DNA from: JAXGXJ01 sp050943595
Lineage (GTDB): Bacteria; Actinomycetota; Thermoleophilia; RBG-16-64-13
DNA: 26,528 nt
Reading direction: 5' to 3'
Assembly (NCBI GenBank): GCA_050943595.1
Contig: JBMNPM010000017.1
Location: 1-26,528 of the forward strand
Below the pieces are notes generated by a model. The model was given only the letters and a program-made list of their open reading frames with translations, had not been told where the DNA came from and did not search any database. Of this stretch, positions 1 through 8,967 are shown piece by piece (within the stretch, counting starts at the first letter, position 1; each line of letters starts with the position of its first letter). Made by a program: the position numbers and the translations under genes.

Positions 1-575
1 GTCAAGGTGTCCGTGGAAGCGATCTCATAGTCATTCCCGCTCAGATACTTCGCTCCATTAATGGTGATGGTTGAAGCTGCGGGAGCTACGTCGGTGACCG
101 TGAAGGTAATGCGGTCGGCCGTGCCGGCCTTCCAACCCGTCACACTGCCGTTGGTGTCGGTGGCACCCGGATTAGGGATGGCTACGTTCGTTACCCCACC
201 CACCGGGTTGACCGAACCAGCAGCGAGCTCGATGTTGCTGGGAGCCGTGGCGATCGCCTGGGCCACCGGTACTGTGAACGTCCGCACCGCGGTGACCTTG
301 TCCGCTTCTTCGGTTGTAACGACTATGGTCAAGGTATCCTTGGAAGTGATCGCGTAGTCATTCCCACTCAGATACGTCGCTCCATTAATGGTGATGGCCG
401 AGGTTGCGGGAGCTACGTCGGTGACCGTGAAGGTAATGCGGTCGGCCGCCCCCTTCACCCAACCCGTCACTTTACCTGTGGTGTCGGTGGCACCCGGATC
501 GGGGATGGCTACGTTCGTTACCCCACCCACCGGGTTGACTGAACCGGCAGCGAGTTCGATGTTGCTGGGAGCCGT
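1..575 (-). repeat. 327-bp tandem repeat in the S-layer-like gene
   Basis: Two consecutive copies are offset by exactly 327 bp (109 codons): 249-575 is complete, and 1-248 is the next copy, cut by the window edge. For example, the block at 561-575 recurs at 234-248, and the block at 379-390 recurs at 52-63. The copies differ at scattered positions, some changing the residue (for example KGAADR versus AGTADR). This indicates duplication followed by limited drift. More copies may lie outside the window. Confidence 0.9.
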
Positions 576-1850
576 GGCGGGCACACCATAGACATAGTCG
601 TTGGCCGTACCGGCAACAGAGCTGGTGCCGGCCGGAGTGGTGACGGTGACATCGACGACGCCTACTTCGTGCGCCGGAGATTTGCAGGTGATGGTGGTCG
701 AGTCGACCACTGCTACGTTGGTTGCCGGGACGGTGCCGAAGGCCACGGTGGCTCCGGTCACGAAATTGGTACCGGTGATGGTCACAGCGGTGCCGGCGGC
801 GGTGGTGGGCTGTCCATCGGGGTCAAGCTTAGTGATGGTGGGTGCACCGTAAACATAGTCGTTGGCCGTACCGGCAACGGAGCTGGTGCCGGCCGGAGTG
901 GTGACGGTGACGTTGACCGTGCTTCCCTCCGTACCGGCAGGAGCCACTGCTGTGATGCGCGTGGTCGAGTCAACATGATAGACGGTTGCATTCATCGTGC
1001 CGAACCGGACGGCGCTTACTCCGACGAAGTCAGTGCCTGTGATCACGACGATGTTCCCGCCGACCGCCGGACCACCTGCCGGGTCGAGACCCGTCACTGT
1101 CGGAAGCACAGTGGCAAAATCGACCGCATCGACCCGCAGGATCATGACCGCCGCCTGTGCACGAGTGAGACTCGAGACCGGGGTGAGATAGAGTCCATCC
1201 GGCCGCTGGGTGCCTTTCACCACTTGGTGGTAGACGAGATAGGCCGTGGGCGCGGCATGGACGGAGGCCAGGGTGTTTGCATCTGCAAACCGCTTTAGGA
1301 GGTCTTTGCCCTCTGCGCTGTACCAAGCAGCCAGGCTGGCGTAGTCGTTCTTCTCACCCTTGATGGAACCCAGGACCCTCGTTTCCTTGGCCGAGAGGTA
1401 CAGTCCCAGGATGGAGTTGGCCTGCTGGCGCTGTATGGTCGCTTCCGGACGATACGTGCGATCGGCAAAACCGGCGATCACCTTGGCTGCGAATCCACCT
1501 TCTACCCACGGGTAGTAATAGTTTGTGGGGAGTACGTCTTTGAACGAAGCGGTGGCGGGAGTAGCCTTAGGTAAGTCGAACCCGTCCACGACCATCTTTG
1601 CAAACTGACCTCGCTTCACAGCCAGAGTGGGCTTGAATTCCTTGTCCGGGTAGCCGCTCGCTACAGTGGCAACCTGTTCCGCTGTGATGCCATAGTCTTT
1701 GATCCATTGTTGGTCGGTGATATCGGTCCATCGATCTTCCGTAGCCAGGGCACTCCCTGCGCCGACCAGCGTGATCACGGCTACCGCCATGGCGATCAAC
1801 CAGATCCTCAACACCGTTGTGTGCTGACGCGACACGTTGCTTCCTTTCAT
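1..1850 (-). CDS. S-layer-like secreted protein with SLH, IPT/TIG and tandem Ig-like repeats (C-terminus beyond window)
   Basis: The minus strand is open from an ATG at 1850 to the left edge, giving 616 complete codons with no stop. An AGGAGG-type ribosome site lies a few bases upstream of the ATG. Residues 1-36 form a signal peptide (basic start, then a hydrophobic WLIAMAVAVITLVGA core ending near SALA). About residues 40-240 contain three SLH-like motifs with hallmark strings such as SGYPDKEFKP, AGFADRTYRPEATI and LTRAQAAVMIL. Two IPT/TIG-type Ig repeats of 87 residues follow, then repeats of 109 residues beginning TAPSNIELAAGSVNPVGG that run off the window. SLH motifs normally bind pyruvylated wall polymer, so this is probably an S-layer or wall-anchored surface protein. 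The ligand or partner of the repeats is unknown. Plus-strand ORFs here are its mirror images. Confidence 0.9.
   Translation of the reverse strand, partial: MKGSNVSRQHTTVLRIWLIAMAVAVITLVGAGSALATEDRWTDITDQQWIKDYGITAEQVATVASGYPDKEFKPTLAVKRGQFAKMVVDGFDLPKATPATASFKDVLPTNYYYPWVEGGFAAKVIAGFADRTYRPEATIQRQQANSILGLYLSAKETRVLGSIKGEKNDYASLAAWYSAEGKDLLKRFADANTLASVHAAPTAYLVYHQVVKGTQRPDGLYLTPVSSLTRAQAAVMILRVDAVDFATVLPTVTGLDPAGGPAVGGNIVVITGTDFVGVSAVRFGTMNATVYHVDSTTRITAVAPAGTEGSTVNVTVTTPAGTSSVAGTANDYVYGAPTITKLDPDGQPTTAAGTAVTITGTNFVTGATVAFGTVPATNVAVVDSTTITCKSPAHEVGVVDVTVTTPAGTSSVAGTANDYVYGVPATAPSNIELAAGSVNPVGGVTNVAIPDPGATDTTGKVTGWVKGAADRITFTVTDVAPATSAITINGATYLSGNDYAITSKDTLTIVVTTEEADKVTAVRTFTVPVAQAIATAPSNIELAAGSVNPVGGVTNVAIPNPGATDTNGSVTGWKAGTADRITFTVTDVAPAASTITINGAKYLSGNDYEIASTDTL
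590..1111 (-). repeat. Two IPT/TIG-coding repeats, period 261 bp
   Basis: The segments at about 590-850 and 851-1111 each encode an IPT/TIG-like Ig fold (ITGTxF...FG...TTPAGTSSVAGTANDYVYG). They share a nearly identical stretch of about 60 bp at 592-649 and 853-910, a shift of 261 bp (87 codons). The remaining positions are more diverged, so local gene conversion of the shared end is possible. Confidence 0.8.
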
Positions 1851-1901
1851 GATCTCCTCCTCAATCCGACCGACAGCTGCTCGCTCAGGGGTCCGTCCTC
1901 C

Positions 1902-1921
1902 ACCACGGACTCGTGGTTTTT
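1902..1921 (+). other. Short hairpin followed by T-run in the divergent intergenic region
   Basis: ACCACG (1902-1907) and CGTGGT (1912-1917) form a perfect 6-bp stem with loop GACT, and TTTTT at 1917-1921 follows on the plus strand. The shape is that of a weak intrinsic terminator, but no plus-strand gene lies upstream. On the minus strand it would sit in the 5' leader of the S-layer-like mRNA. Confidence 0.35.
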
Positions 1922-1946
1922 CTACTTCTGTGCTCCACGCAGCACA

Positions 1947-1980
1947 TACATCACATATACATCAACCCATCAATACATCA
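1947..1980. repeat. Cluster of TACATCA direct repeats in the divergent promoter region
   Basis: TACATCA occurs at 1947-1953, 1958-1964 and 1974-1980, with a variant CCCATCA at 1966-1972: four copies in 34 bp. They lie between the divergent S-layer-like and PBP genes and overlap the candidate minus-strand promoter. They could be operator sites for a shared regulator or simply low-complexity sequence. Confidence 0.5.
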
Positions 1981-1981
1981 A
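1954..1981 (-). promoter_or_regulatory. Candidate promoter of the S-layer-like gene
   Basis: Read on the minus strand, TTGATG (1981-1976) and TATATG (1959-1954) are separated by 16 bases, a fair sigma-70-type match. Transcription would start near 1947 and give a leader of about 97 nt that contains the hairpin at 1902-1917. Long leaders are common on S-layer mRNAs, but this assignment rests on motif matching only. Confidence 0.35.
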
Positions 1982-1996
1982 AGGCCTTACCTTGGC

Positions 1997-2002
1997 TATA
2001 AT
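1997..2002 (+). promoter_or_regulatory. Candidate -10 box for the PBP gene
   Basis: A perfect TATAAT lies 70 bases before the PBP start. The corresponding -35 region (about 1974-1979) is a poor match and overlaps the TACATCA cluster, so transcription may depend on an activator there. This is inferred from motifs only. Confidence 0.4.
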
Positions 2003-2071
2003 AGAAATCCCGAAGGTTCTCAGCAGACGACAAAGGCGAGAAGATGCGGCAACTGAGGTGACGGCACTCGA

Positions 2072-4234
2072 ATGAGGGTCCATCGCGAGACACGAAGCGC
2101 GCGACGGAGACGCGTGAGGTCGCTCCATCGGCGTCGGGTCATCATTGTCATCTGTATAATCGTTGCCATACCGATTATCTCCCTGGGTGCACTGGCCGGG
2201 ATCTTCGGCTTGGGGCTGCGCACGGTGGCCGCTGTCGAACAGGATATCCCATCTCTGGAAGATCAGCGGGATGTCTCGCTGGCCCAGACTACCCAGCTCT
2301 ATGCTGCCGACGGCACCCTGCTCGCGTACCTGCACGGGGTCGAGAACCGGACCGTTATCAGTGGCACGCAGATACCCGACAGTCTTAGGCAGGCCGTCGT
2401 TGCTGTCGAAGACGAGCGTTTCTACCTGCACAACGGGGTGGATCCTGAGGCGGCCGCCCGGGCCTTGGTCGTCAACGTCAAAGCACAGGCGGCCAACGAG
2501 GGCTTCTCGACCATCACCATGCAGCTGGTGGGAAACATGTACCTCGATCGAAGGGACATTTCCATCGACCGTAAGTTCAAGGAGATGGCCCTCGCATGGC
2601 AGTTTGAGAGGAGGTACTCGAAAGGCGAGATCCTGGATATGTACCTGAATACTGTGCCTTTCGGATCAAACGCATACGGCGTCGAGGCTGCAGCCCGGAC
2701 CTACTTCGACAAAGAGCCCATGGACCTCACTCTGGCTGAGGTGGCACTGCTCGCGGGATTGCCACAAGCTCCCACAGCCTATTCGCCCCGGCGCAACCCT
2801 AAGCAGGCCCTAGCCAGGCGCGACCAGATCCTCGACAAGATGTACCAACAGGGGCTTATAACCCAAGAACAGGCCCACAAGGCAAAGAGTGAGAAGCTCA
2901 CGCTGGCCGCTGAATCTCCGTACAAGAAGGTTCAGGAGCCCTATGTAGTTGCATATGTCCGCAAACAGCTCATCGATATGTACGGAGCGGCCAAGGTCTT
3001 TGAAGGTGGTCTTCGGGTAGAGACCACTATCAATCCTGCATATCAGAAGCTGGCTGCGAACGCCATCGCCACCACCTTAGATCGCAAGGGCGATCCCTCG
3101 GCCGCGATCGTGAGTATCGAGACCGGGACAGGCTACATCCGGGCTATGGTGGGCGGCAGCGACTACGACACCTCCAAGTTCAATTTGGCCGTCCAGGGTC
3201 GTCGCCAACCGGGATCGACCTTCAAGACCTTCGTGCTCGTCGCCAGCATCGAAGCAGGCATGGATCCCTACCGTACGCACTACGTTTCACGGCCGCTGTC
3301 TCTCATGTATCCGGGATCGAGGACGCCGTGGCATGTCAAGACATACGGGAACAGTTACTATGGCACCTCGAACGTCGTCCAGGCCACGCTGCGCAGTGAT
3401 AACACCGTGTATGCTCAGATGGCTTTGGACGTCGGACCCCCGGCCATCGCGGATGTCGCCCACCGCATGGGTATCACCTCTCAACTTGACACCAACCCGG
3501 CTATGGCTTTAGGAGGATTGACCTATGGGGTTTCGCCGTTGGAGATGGCTTCAGCTTACGCTACGTTGGCGAATGGGGGCGAGTACGTCACCCCTACGAT
3601 CATACGCAGGATAAAGGATGCCGATGGCAAGGTAATCTGGGAGGCTGATCCTAAGCGTACTCAGGCCATATCCGCGGGCGTGGCTTACGAGGTGACGCGT
3701 ATCCTTCAGCAGAATATCTGGAAAGGTACGGGCACCCGGGCCAACATCGGTAGGCCCGCTGCGGGCAAGACGGGCACGGCCCAAGAGTACTACGACGCGT
3801 GGTTCTCCGGATACACTCCGCATCTCTCTACTACAGTGTGGATGGGACATCCTGAAGCGCAGATCAAGATGAACAACGTCCATGGGATACGCGTGACCGG
3901 CGGGAGTTTTCCGGCAGAGATGTGGCAGAAGTTCATGTACGATGCCGATCGTGACTATCCGGAACAGGATTTCATTGCGCCCAAGGTGCGTGCGGATTTT
4001 GAACGGTCCTTCGACAGCGATTATTCCGTCAAACCCACGACGACCACCGCTTCACAGTCCACGACGGTTCCACGCGTCACCACCACACGCGTCACCACCA
4101 CACAGCCCACCGTCTTACGATCCACCACCACGGCAAAGCCCGACACCACATCGCGCTCCGACACCATCAGAAGGACCACCACCGAGCCGCCCGAAGAGCC
4201 GACCACGACCGGTCCGTCAACGACCAGCTCCTAA
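2072..4234 (+). CDS. Class A penicillin-binding protein (bifunctional peptidoglycan glycosyltransferase/transpeptidase)
   Basis: The 720-residue protein polymerises lipid II and cross-links stem peptides outside the membrane. A basic N-terminus (1-22) and one membrane segment (about 23-49) anchor it. The GT51 domain shows catalytic EDERF at 113-117 and GFSTITMQ at 144-151, followed by RRYSKGEILDMYLN. The transpeptidase domain shows STFK (Ser382, Lys385), SDN (442-444) and KTGTA (566-570), so both activities look intact. GFSTITMQ departs from the usual GGSTITQQ. A Thr/Pro/Ser tail of about 65 residues follows, including a perfect 15-bp duplication (4071-4085, 4086-4100), and may cross the wall. 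ATG 2072 has a GAGGTG site 11 bases upstream. The gene stands alone, divergent from the S-layer-like gene. Confidence 0.95.
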   Translation: MRVHRETRSARRRRVRSLHRRRVIIVICIIVAIPIISLGALAGIFGLGLRTVAAVEQDIPSLEDQRDVSLAQTTQLYAADGTLLAYLHGVENRTVISGTQIPDSLRQAVVAVEDERFYLHNGVDPEAAARALVVNVKAQAANEGFSTITMQLVGNMYLDRRDISIDRKFKEMALAWQFERRYSKGEILDMYLNTVPFGSNAYGVEAAARTYFDKEPMDLTLAEVALLAGLPQAPTAYSPRRNPKQALARRDQILDKMYQQGLITQEQAHKAKSEKLTLAAESPYKKVQEPYVVAYVRKQLIDMYGAAKVFEGGLRVETTINPAYQKLAANAIATTLDRKGDPSAAIVSIETGTGYIRAMVGGSDYDTSKFNLAVQGRRQPGSTFKTFVLVASIEAGMDPYRTHYVSRPLSLMYPGSRTPWHVKTYGNSYYGTSNVVQATLRSDNTVYAQMALDVGPPAIADVAHRMGITSQLDTNPAMALGGLTYGVSPLEMASAYATLANGGEYVTPTIIRRIKDADGKVIWEADPKRTQAISAGVAYEVTRILQQNIWKGTGTRANIGRPAAGKTGTAQEYYDAWFSGYTPHLSTTVWMGHPEAQIKMNNVHGIRVTGGSFPAEMWQKFMYDADRDYPEQDFIAPKVRADFERSFDSDYSVKPTTTTASQSTTVPRVTTTRVTTTQPTVLRSTTTAKPDTTSRSDTIRRTTTEPPEEPTTTGPSTTSS

Positions 4235-4255
4235 CCGCGCTTTTTTTATTTCTAT

Positions 4256-4270
4256 CCCTCTGTCAGAGGG
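4256..4270. other. 15-bp palindrome downstream of the PBP gene
   Basis: CCCTCTGTCAGAGGG is a perfect palindrome around a central T. It is 22 bases past the PBP stop and 7 bases past a T-run (4241-4247). It could fold as a 6-bp stem with a GTC loop or act as an operator. No T-run follows it on either strand, so it is not a convincing terminator. The rest of 4271-4440 shows nothing I can name. Confidence 0.35.
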
Positions 4271-4459
4271 CTCAGAAGCCGATCTCTCTCGTAGTGCCTA
4301 AACCGATTGCGACCGGCCTCGGTCCATGCCTCAGCTATGCCTCGGTTCACGTCGTTCACTGCTCTCGTGTTTTCGCCAACGATCGAGTTGTGGCATGCGT
4401 CCTGCGGGGGGCGGGTAATAGAAACTAGTAGCGGGCAATAGTGGATCGCCGTTAATAAA

Positions 4460-4496
4460 CTTGAGTGAAGACATATAAGATTTTATGAGTTATAAT
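4460..4496 (+). promoter_or_regulatory. clpB promoter with an HspR (HAIR)-like half site
   Basis: AAGACA (4468-4473) and a perfect TATAAT (4491-4496) are separated by exactly 17 bases. This is a good vegetative promoter that would start near 4503 and leave a leader of about 57 nt. Directly upstream, CTTGAGT (4460-4466) equals one arm of the HAIR operator (CTTGAGT-N7-ACTCAAG) bound by HspR in actinobacteria. The second arm is absent at the expected spacing, so HspR control is only a suggestion. Confidence 0.55.
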
Positions 4497-4559
4497 GACG
4501 CATATATTACTGACGTAACCATCTTTGCCCCGTCATCGGGATGAGGAGTACTGATAGAC

Positions 4560-7169
<2,610 letters not shown>

Positions 7170-7174
7170 CAGCC

Positions 7175-7199
7175 CCAGGCGCATACCCAGGCGCATACG
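7175..7199. repeat. Two-copy 12-bp direct repeat after clpB
   Basis: CCAGGCGCATAC is repeated back to back just after the clpB stop and before the terminator. No function is apparent; it is probably a local slippage duplication. Confidence 0.5.
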
Positions 7200-7253
7200 C
7201 GGGTGTGCGATCCACCGGCCAATAAACGAACAGCGGAGCGCCCAATCCCCTTG

Positions 7254-7297
7254 GCGTCGAAGGATCCCCCCCCGGTCCTTCGACGCGTTCCCTTTTC
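7254..7297 (+). terminator. Intrinsic terminator of clpB
   Basis: GCGTCGAAGGA (7254-7264) pairs perfectly with TCCTTCGACGC (7276-7286). The 11-bp stem encloses an 11-nt C-rich loop and is followed by GTTCCCTTTT. It sits 85 bases after the clpB stop. The T-run is imperfect, but the stem is strong. Confidence 0.8.
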
Positions 7298-7322
7298 ACA
7301 ACGAGATGCGAGGTTGTGTCTG

Positions 7323-7710
7323 TCAAGTTGTGCAAAAGCGGATCACAGTATGGCAGTGGTCGTTCCATAACATCTTTTTCAGCAGCCTGTTAGGCCTCTC
7401 CCCCAATTGCCGCAGTAGTTCGCGTTTGTGTTCCGCGAGGAGATCCATGTTGAGGTAGCGATGCTCCTTGAGCCAGCCTTCATGGGTCACTCGACGGCGA
7501 GCGCCCGGATCAATCGGAGACAACTGTCTGAGTTAGTGGACTCTGCCTCGTTGAGGCTGCGCTCCTTAGAAGGTGGGATGAGAGGGCCAGTCTCCGCCCC
7601 CCCAAGACCTGGCGGTAGCCTTCCTGGCCGATGCCGATGCCGATGCCGATGCCGATGCCGATGAAGACAGCCTGGGGACGGATGGCTCCGCCTTTGCGCA
7701 CTTTCTCGTA
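7323..7710 (-). pseudogene. IS256 (Mutator)-family transposase relic
   Basis: Read from 7710 leftward, the frame gives YEKVRKGG, then AVFIG, then GQEGYRQVLG. This matches the IS256 block usually written YEKVR.GGRV..AV.IAIGV..EGYREVLG. A VVSD motif follows shortly before a stop (about 7510). In another frame (7523-7323, TTG start), GWLKEHRYLNMDLLAEHK resembles the IS256 C-terminus (W..RRYL). The N-terminal DDE region and most of the core between VVSD and the C-terminus are missing, and the frame changes. It therefore cannot encode a working transposase. No terminal inverted repeats were recognised. Confidence 0.72.
7628..7663. repeat. Hexanucleotide microsatellite, six CCGATG units
   Basis: Six perfect CCGATG units run from 7628 to 7663. 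In the frame of the transposase relic they read as Ile-Gly pairs exactly where intact IS256 transposases have a single AIG/IGV segment. The expansion therefore probably arose by slippage inside the dead gene. Confidence 0.9.
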
Positions 7711-7742
7711 TCCCGCTCTACTAAATCGGCAGACGGGCGTGC

Positions 7743-7748
7743 TATAAT
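7743..7748 (+). promoter_or_regulatory. Candidate -10 box for the AT-rich island
   Basis: A perfect TATAAT lies at the left edge of the AT-rich island, upstream of the decayed small gene and DUF2325. No good -35 is seen at normal spacing, so confidence is low. Confidence 0.3.
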
Positions 7749-7758
7749 CCGTTTAGAC

Positions 7759-7808
7759 GCAACTAACTTCTCATGTTATAAACGTTACTTTAACGTTCAA
7801 TTAGTTGC
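7759..7808. repeat. Inverted repeat GCAACTAA/TTAGTTGC with two inner AACGTT palindromes
   Basis: GCAACTAA (7759-7766) is perfectly complementary to TTAGTTGC (7801-7808). Between them, AACGTT occurs twice, 11 bases apart. In RNA this would be an extended stem just before the ribosome site at 7828-7832, so it could be a leader structure. Equally, the AACGTT pair could be an operator. Confidence 0.5.
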
Positions 7809-7842
7809 TGCTAAATTAATTAAATTAAGGAGACGAAATGTA

Positions 7843-8018
7843 ATGGAGAATTTGAAGAAATTGCAAATACTCTATTTTTACCACTTGTGGGGAGAATAAA
7901 TAATACTCCTGGCTATGAAATCAGCCTACGCTAACCTTGGACAGAAAGTAAGTTATCTGAAGCTGACCATACTCAGCGCACTACTCAATATGCTTACGCC
8001 TCTTTGTTGTATATTTAG
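7843..8018 (+). pseudogene. Decayed small gene upstream of DUF2325
   Basis: An AAGGAG site (7827-7832) precedes ATG 7843, but that frame closes after 18 residues (7899). One frame over, codons 7848-7931 read EFEEIANTLFLPLVGRI and onward to TPGYEISLR. After one TAA (7932-7934), the same frame continues with SKLSEADHTQRTTQYAYASL to a TAG at 8016-8018. The sequence has natural protein composition across both halves, which suggests a gene of about 58 codons broken by one early frameshift and one nonsense change. The first half faintly resembles N-termini of some class I SAM methyltransferases (F.EIA.T.F.P), but I do not recognise the family. The AT-rich composition matches the DUF2325 gene it precedes. 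Confidence 0.45.
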
Positions 8019-8036
8019 GGGTTAATAGGAGGAATC

Positions 8037-8330
8037 ATGTCTGTAGCTATAATAGGTGGGAACGAGTGCATGGTGCGCCAGTACATAGATTTATGCTCTG
8101 AATATAATTGTAAAGCAAAAGTCTATCCAAAAATGTGCACACAGCTAAGAAACCTTGGTTGCCCAGATCTTTTAATTTTATTTACAAACACTGTAGCCCA
8201 TAATATGATAAAATCTGCACTAATAGAAAAAAGACGAAAGTGTCTTAAAATAGCCAGGTCACATTCAAGCTCTATAGCGGCCCTAAGGAAGGTGTTGGAG
8301 GAACACGTGGGCAGTCCGGCTGTGGCTTAA
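8037..8330 (+). CDS. DUF2325 domain protein
   Basis: The complete 97-residue protein starts MSVAIIGGNECM and contains YNCKAKVYPKM, PDLLILFTNTVAHNM and ARSHSSSIAALRKVLEEH. This is the conserved pattern of DUF2325, a small single-domain family common in Firmicutes and anaerobes and of unknown biochemical role. The fold looks like an alternating alpha/beta domain with an N-terminal glycine loop (IIGG). An AGGAGG site (8027-8032) lies four bases before the ATG. Base use is clearly more AT-rich than in clpB or rlmD (many ATA, TTA and AAA codons), and the gene sits beside transposase debris, so horizontal acquisition is likely. No terminator is visible after it. Confidence 0.85.
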   Translation: MSVAIIGGNECMVRQYIDLCSEYNCKAKVYPKMCTQLRNLGCPDLLILFTNTVAHNMIKSALIEKRRKCLKIARSHSSSIAALRKVLEEHVGSPAVA

Positions 8331-8405
8331 TAGAAATTTAGCTCTGCAGCGGTAGCCGATTATGACGTCTTCGCCCCCTTGTGTGGGTGCTGAAACGAAA
8401 CCCCG

Positions 8406-8513
8406 GCCGCCAGAACGCGCTGAGCAGCACGACAGTTCGTCATCGGTCGCACAAATAGCGCCGCTATTCGCGCCCCCTCCTTCTCTCGCGCGTGTTGATC
8501 GCGTTCTGGCGGC
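8406..8513. repeat. 108-bp element bounded by a perfect 14-bp inverted repeat
   Basis: The 14 bases at 8406-8419 (GCCGCCAGAACGCG) are the exact reverse complement of 8500-8513. A second stem lies near the middle (AATAGCG and CGCTATT around 8453-8467). The whole could fold into a branched RNA or be a small non-autonomous element. No target duplication is evident, and attC-type core sites are absent. Apart from this, 8331-8657 holds no gene I can support. Confidence 0.6.
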
Positions 8514-8607
8514 GAAGTGTCATAGTTCAGCAGCCTTCCAGCAGATAGGACAACGACGTTCGTCGGGGAACCTCCACGCAGAACGGGTTCGCCATATGGC
8601 TCGTCAT

Positions 8608-8613
8608 ATACTG
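8608..8613 (+). promoter_or_regulatory. Candidate -10 box before the small ORF/lipoprotein locus
   Basis: TATACT lies 45 bases before the ATG at 8658. A matching -35 is not evident. It is listed only because some promoter is needed between the element at 8406-8513 and the start of this locus. Confidence 0.25.
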
Positions 8614-8657
8614 GACGTACCACGGCTCCTGCCGAGGCCCCAGCGAGAGGGGAGCGT

Positions 8658-8765
8658 ATGAACGAGAGGCGATGGGTGACGGGTGGACCCGAGGGGCGCA
8701 TGTCCTTCCCAGAGTGTGCCGATTTCGCGGAGACCCTACCCAAGGCGGTGCTGGATGAAGACTAA
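8658..8765 (+). CDS. Small ORF (35 residues), unknown
   Basis: ATG 8658 follows an AGAGGGGAG site (8646-8654) at short spacing and encodes 35 residues starting MNERRWVTGG and ending KAVLDED. The stop (8763-8765) overlaps the ATG (8755) of the next frame by 11 bases, an arrangement compatible with translational coupling. The length and lack of a known motif leave two options: a genuine small protein, or the 5' piece of a frame-broken gene. I do not recognise it. Confidence 0.35.
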   Translation: MNERRWVTGGPEGRMSFPECADFAETLPKAVLDED

Positions 8766-8967
8766 GCTTTGGTCTGGAGGTGGCGCAGGTGCCTCGCGGT
8801 GCCTTCGAGCGGTACTCATCGGCGTGCTGTTGCCCAGGGCTCTGGCACTCGGATTCACCCGGGTGGTCCTCAGCGGCATCGTTCTCACCGGCTGCGCAGA
8901 GGAGGCCGTGCTGGAGCCCTCGTCCGCGCCGGGGCGTCTGTTTCCAAGGTGCCTTCTGACTCACTGA
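8755..8967 (+). CDS. Lipoprotein signal-peptide ORF (70 residues), probably the 5' part of a frameshifted gene
   Basis: ATG 8755 overlaps the end of the preceding small ORF. The product begins MKTKLW, has hydrophobic stretches (LRAVLIGVLL, TRVVLSGIVL) and then LTGC-AEEA, a good lipobox for lipidation at the cysteine. It stops at 8967, only about 25 residues later. The next frame carries a long, natural-looking coding sequence from about 8940 onward. The simplest reading is one lipoprotein gene with a frameshift between about 8920 and 8950, real or from sequencing. The alternative is a short free-standing lipopeptide. Confidence 0.4.
   Translation: MKTKLWSGGGAGASRCLRAVLIGVLLPRALALGFTRVVLSGIVLTGCAEEAVLEPSSAPGRLFPRCLLTH

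Noticed and set aside
1..575. Regular repeats as a CRISPR array
   Set aside because: The period is 327 bp, the units are coding throughout and there are no short repeats alternating with unique spacers.
61..1298. Plus-strand ORFs rich in Val/Thr/Pro (61-357, 388-591, 601-852, 669-1298)
   Set aside because: They are antisense mirrors of the minus-strand S-layer-like gene, whose frame gives a signal peptide, SLH motifs and Ig repeats with a strong ribosome site.
4235..4270. T-run after the PBP stop plus palindrome as an intrinsic terminator
   Set aside because: The T-run comes before the palindrome rather than after it, and no stem ends at the T-run.
7628..7663. CCGATG repeats as a CRISPR or regulatory array
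   Set aside because: It is a pure hexamer microsatellite with no spacers and it sits in the frame of a transposase relic.
8406..8513. Inverted-repeat element as an integron attC site
   Set aside because: The core sites RYYYAAC and GTTRRRY are not present at the expected places, and no integrase is nearby.
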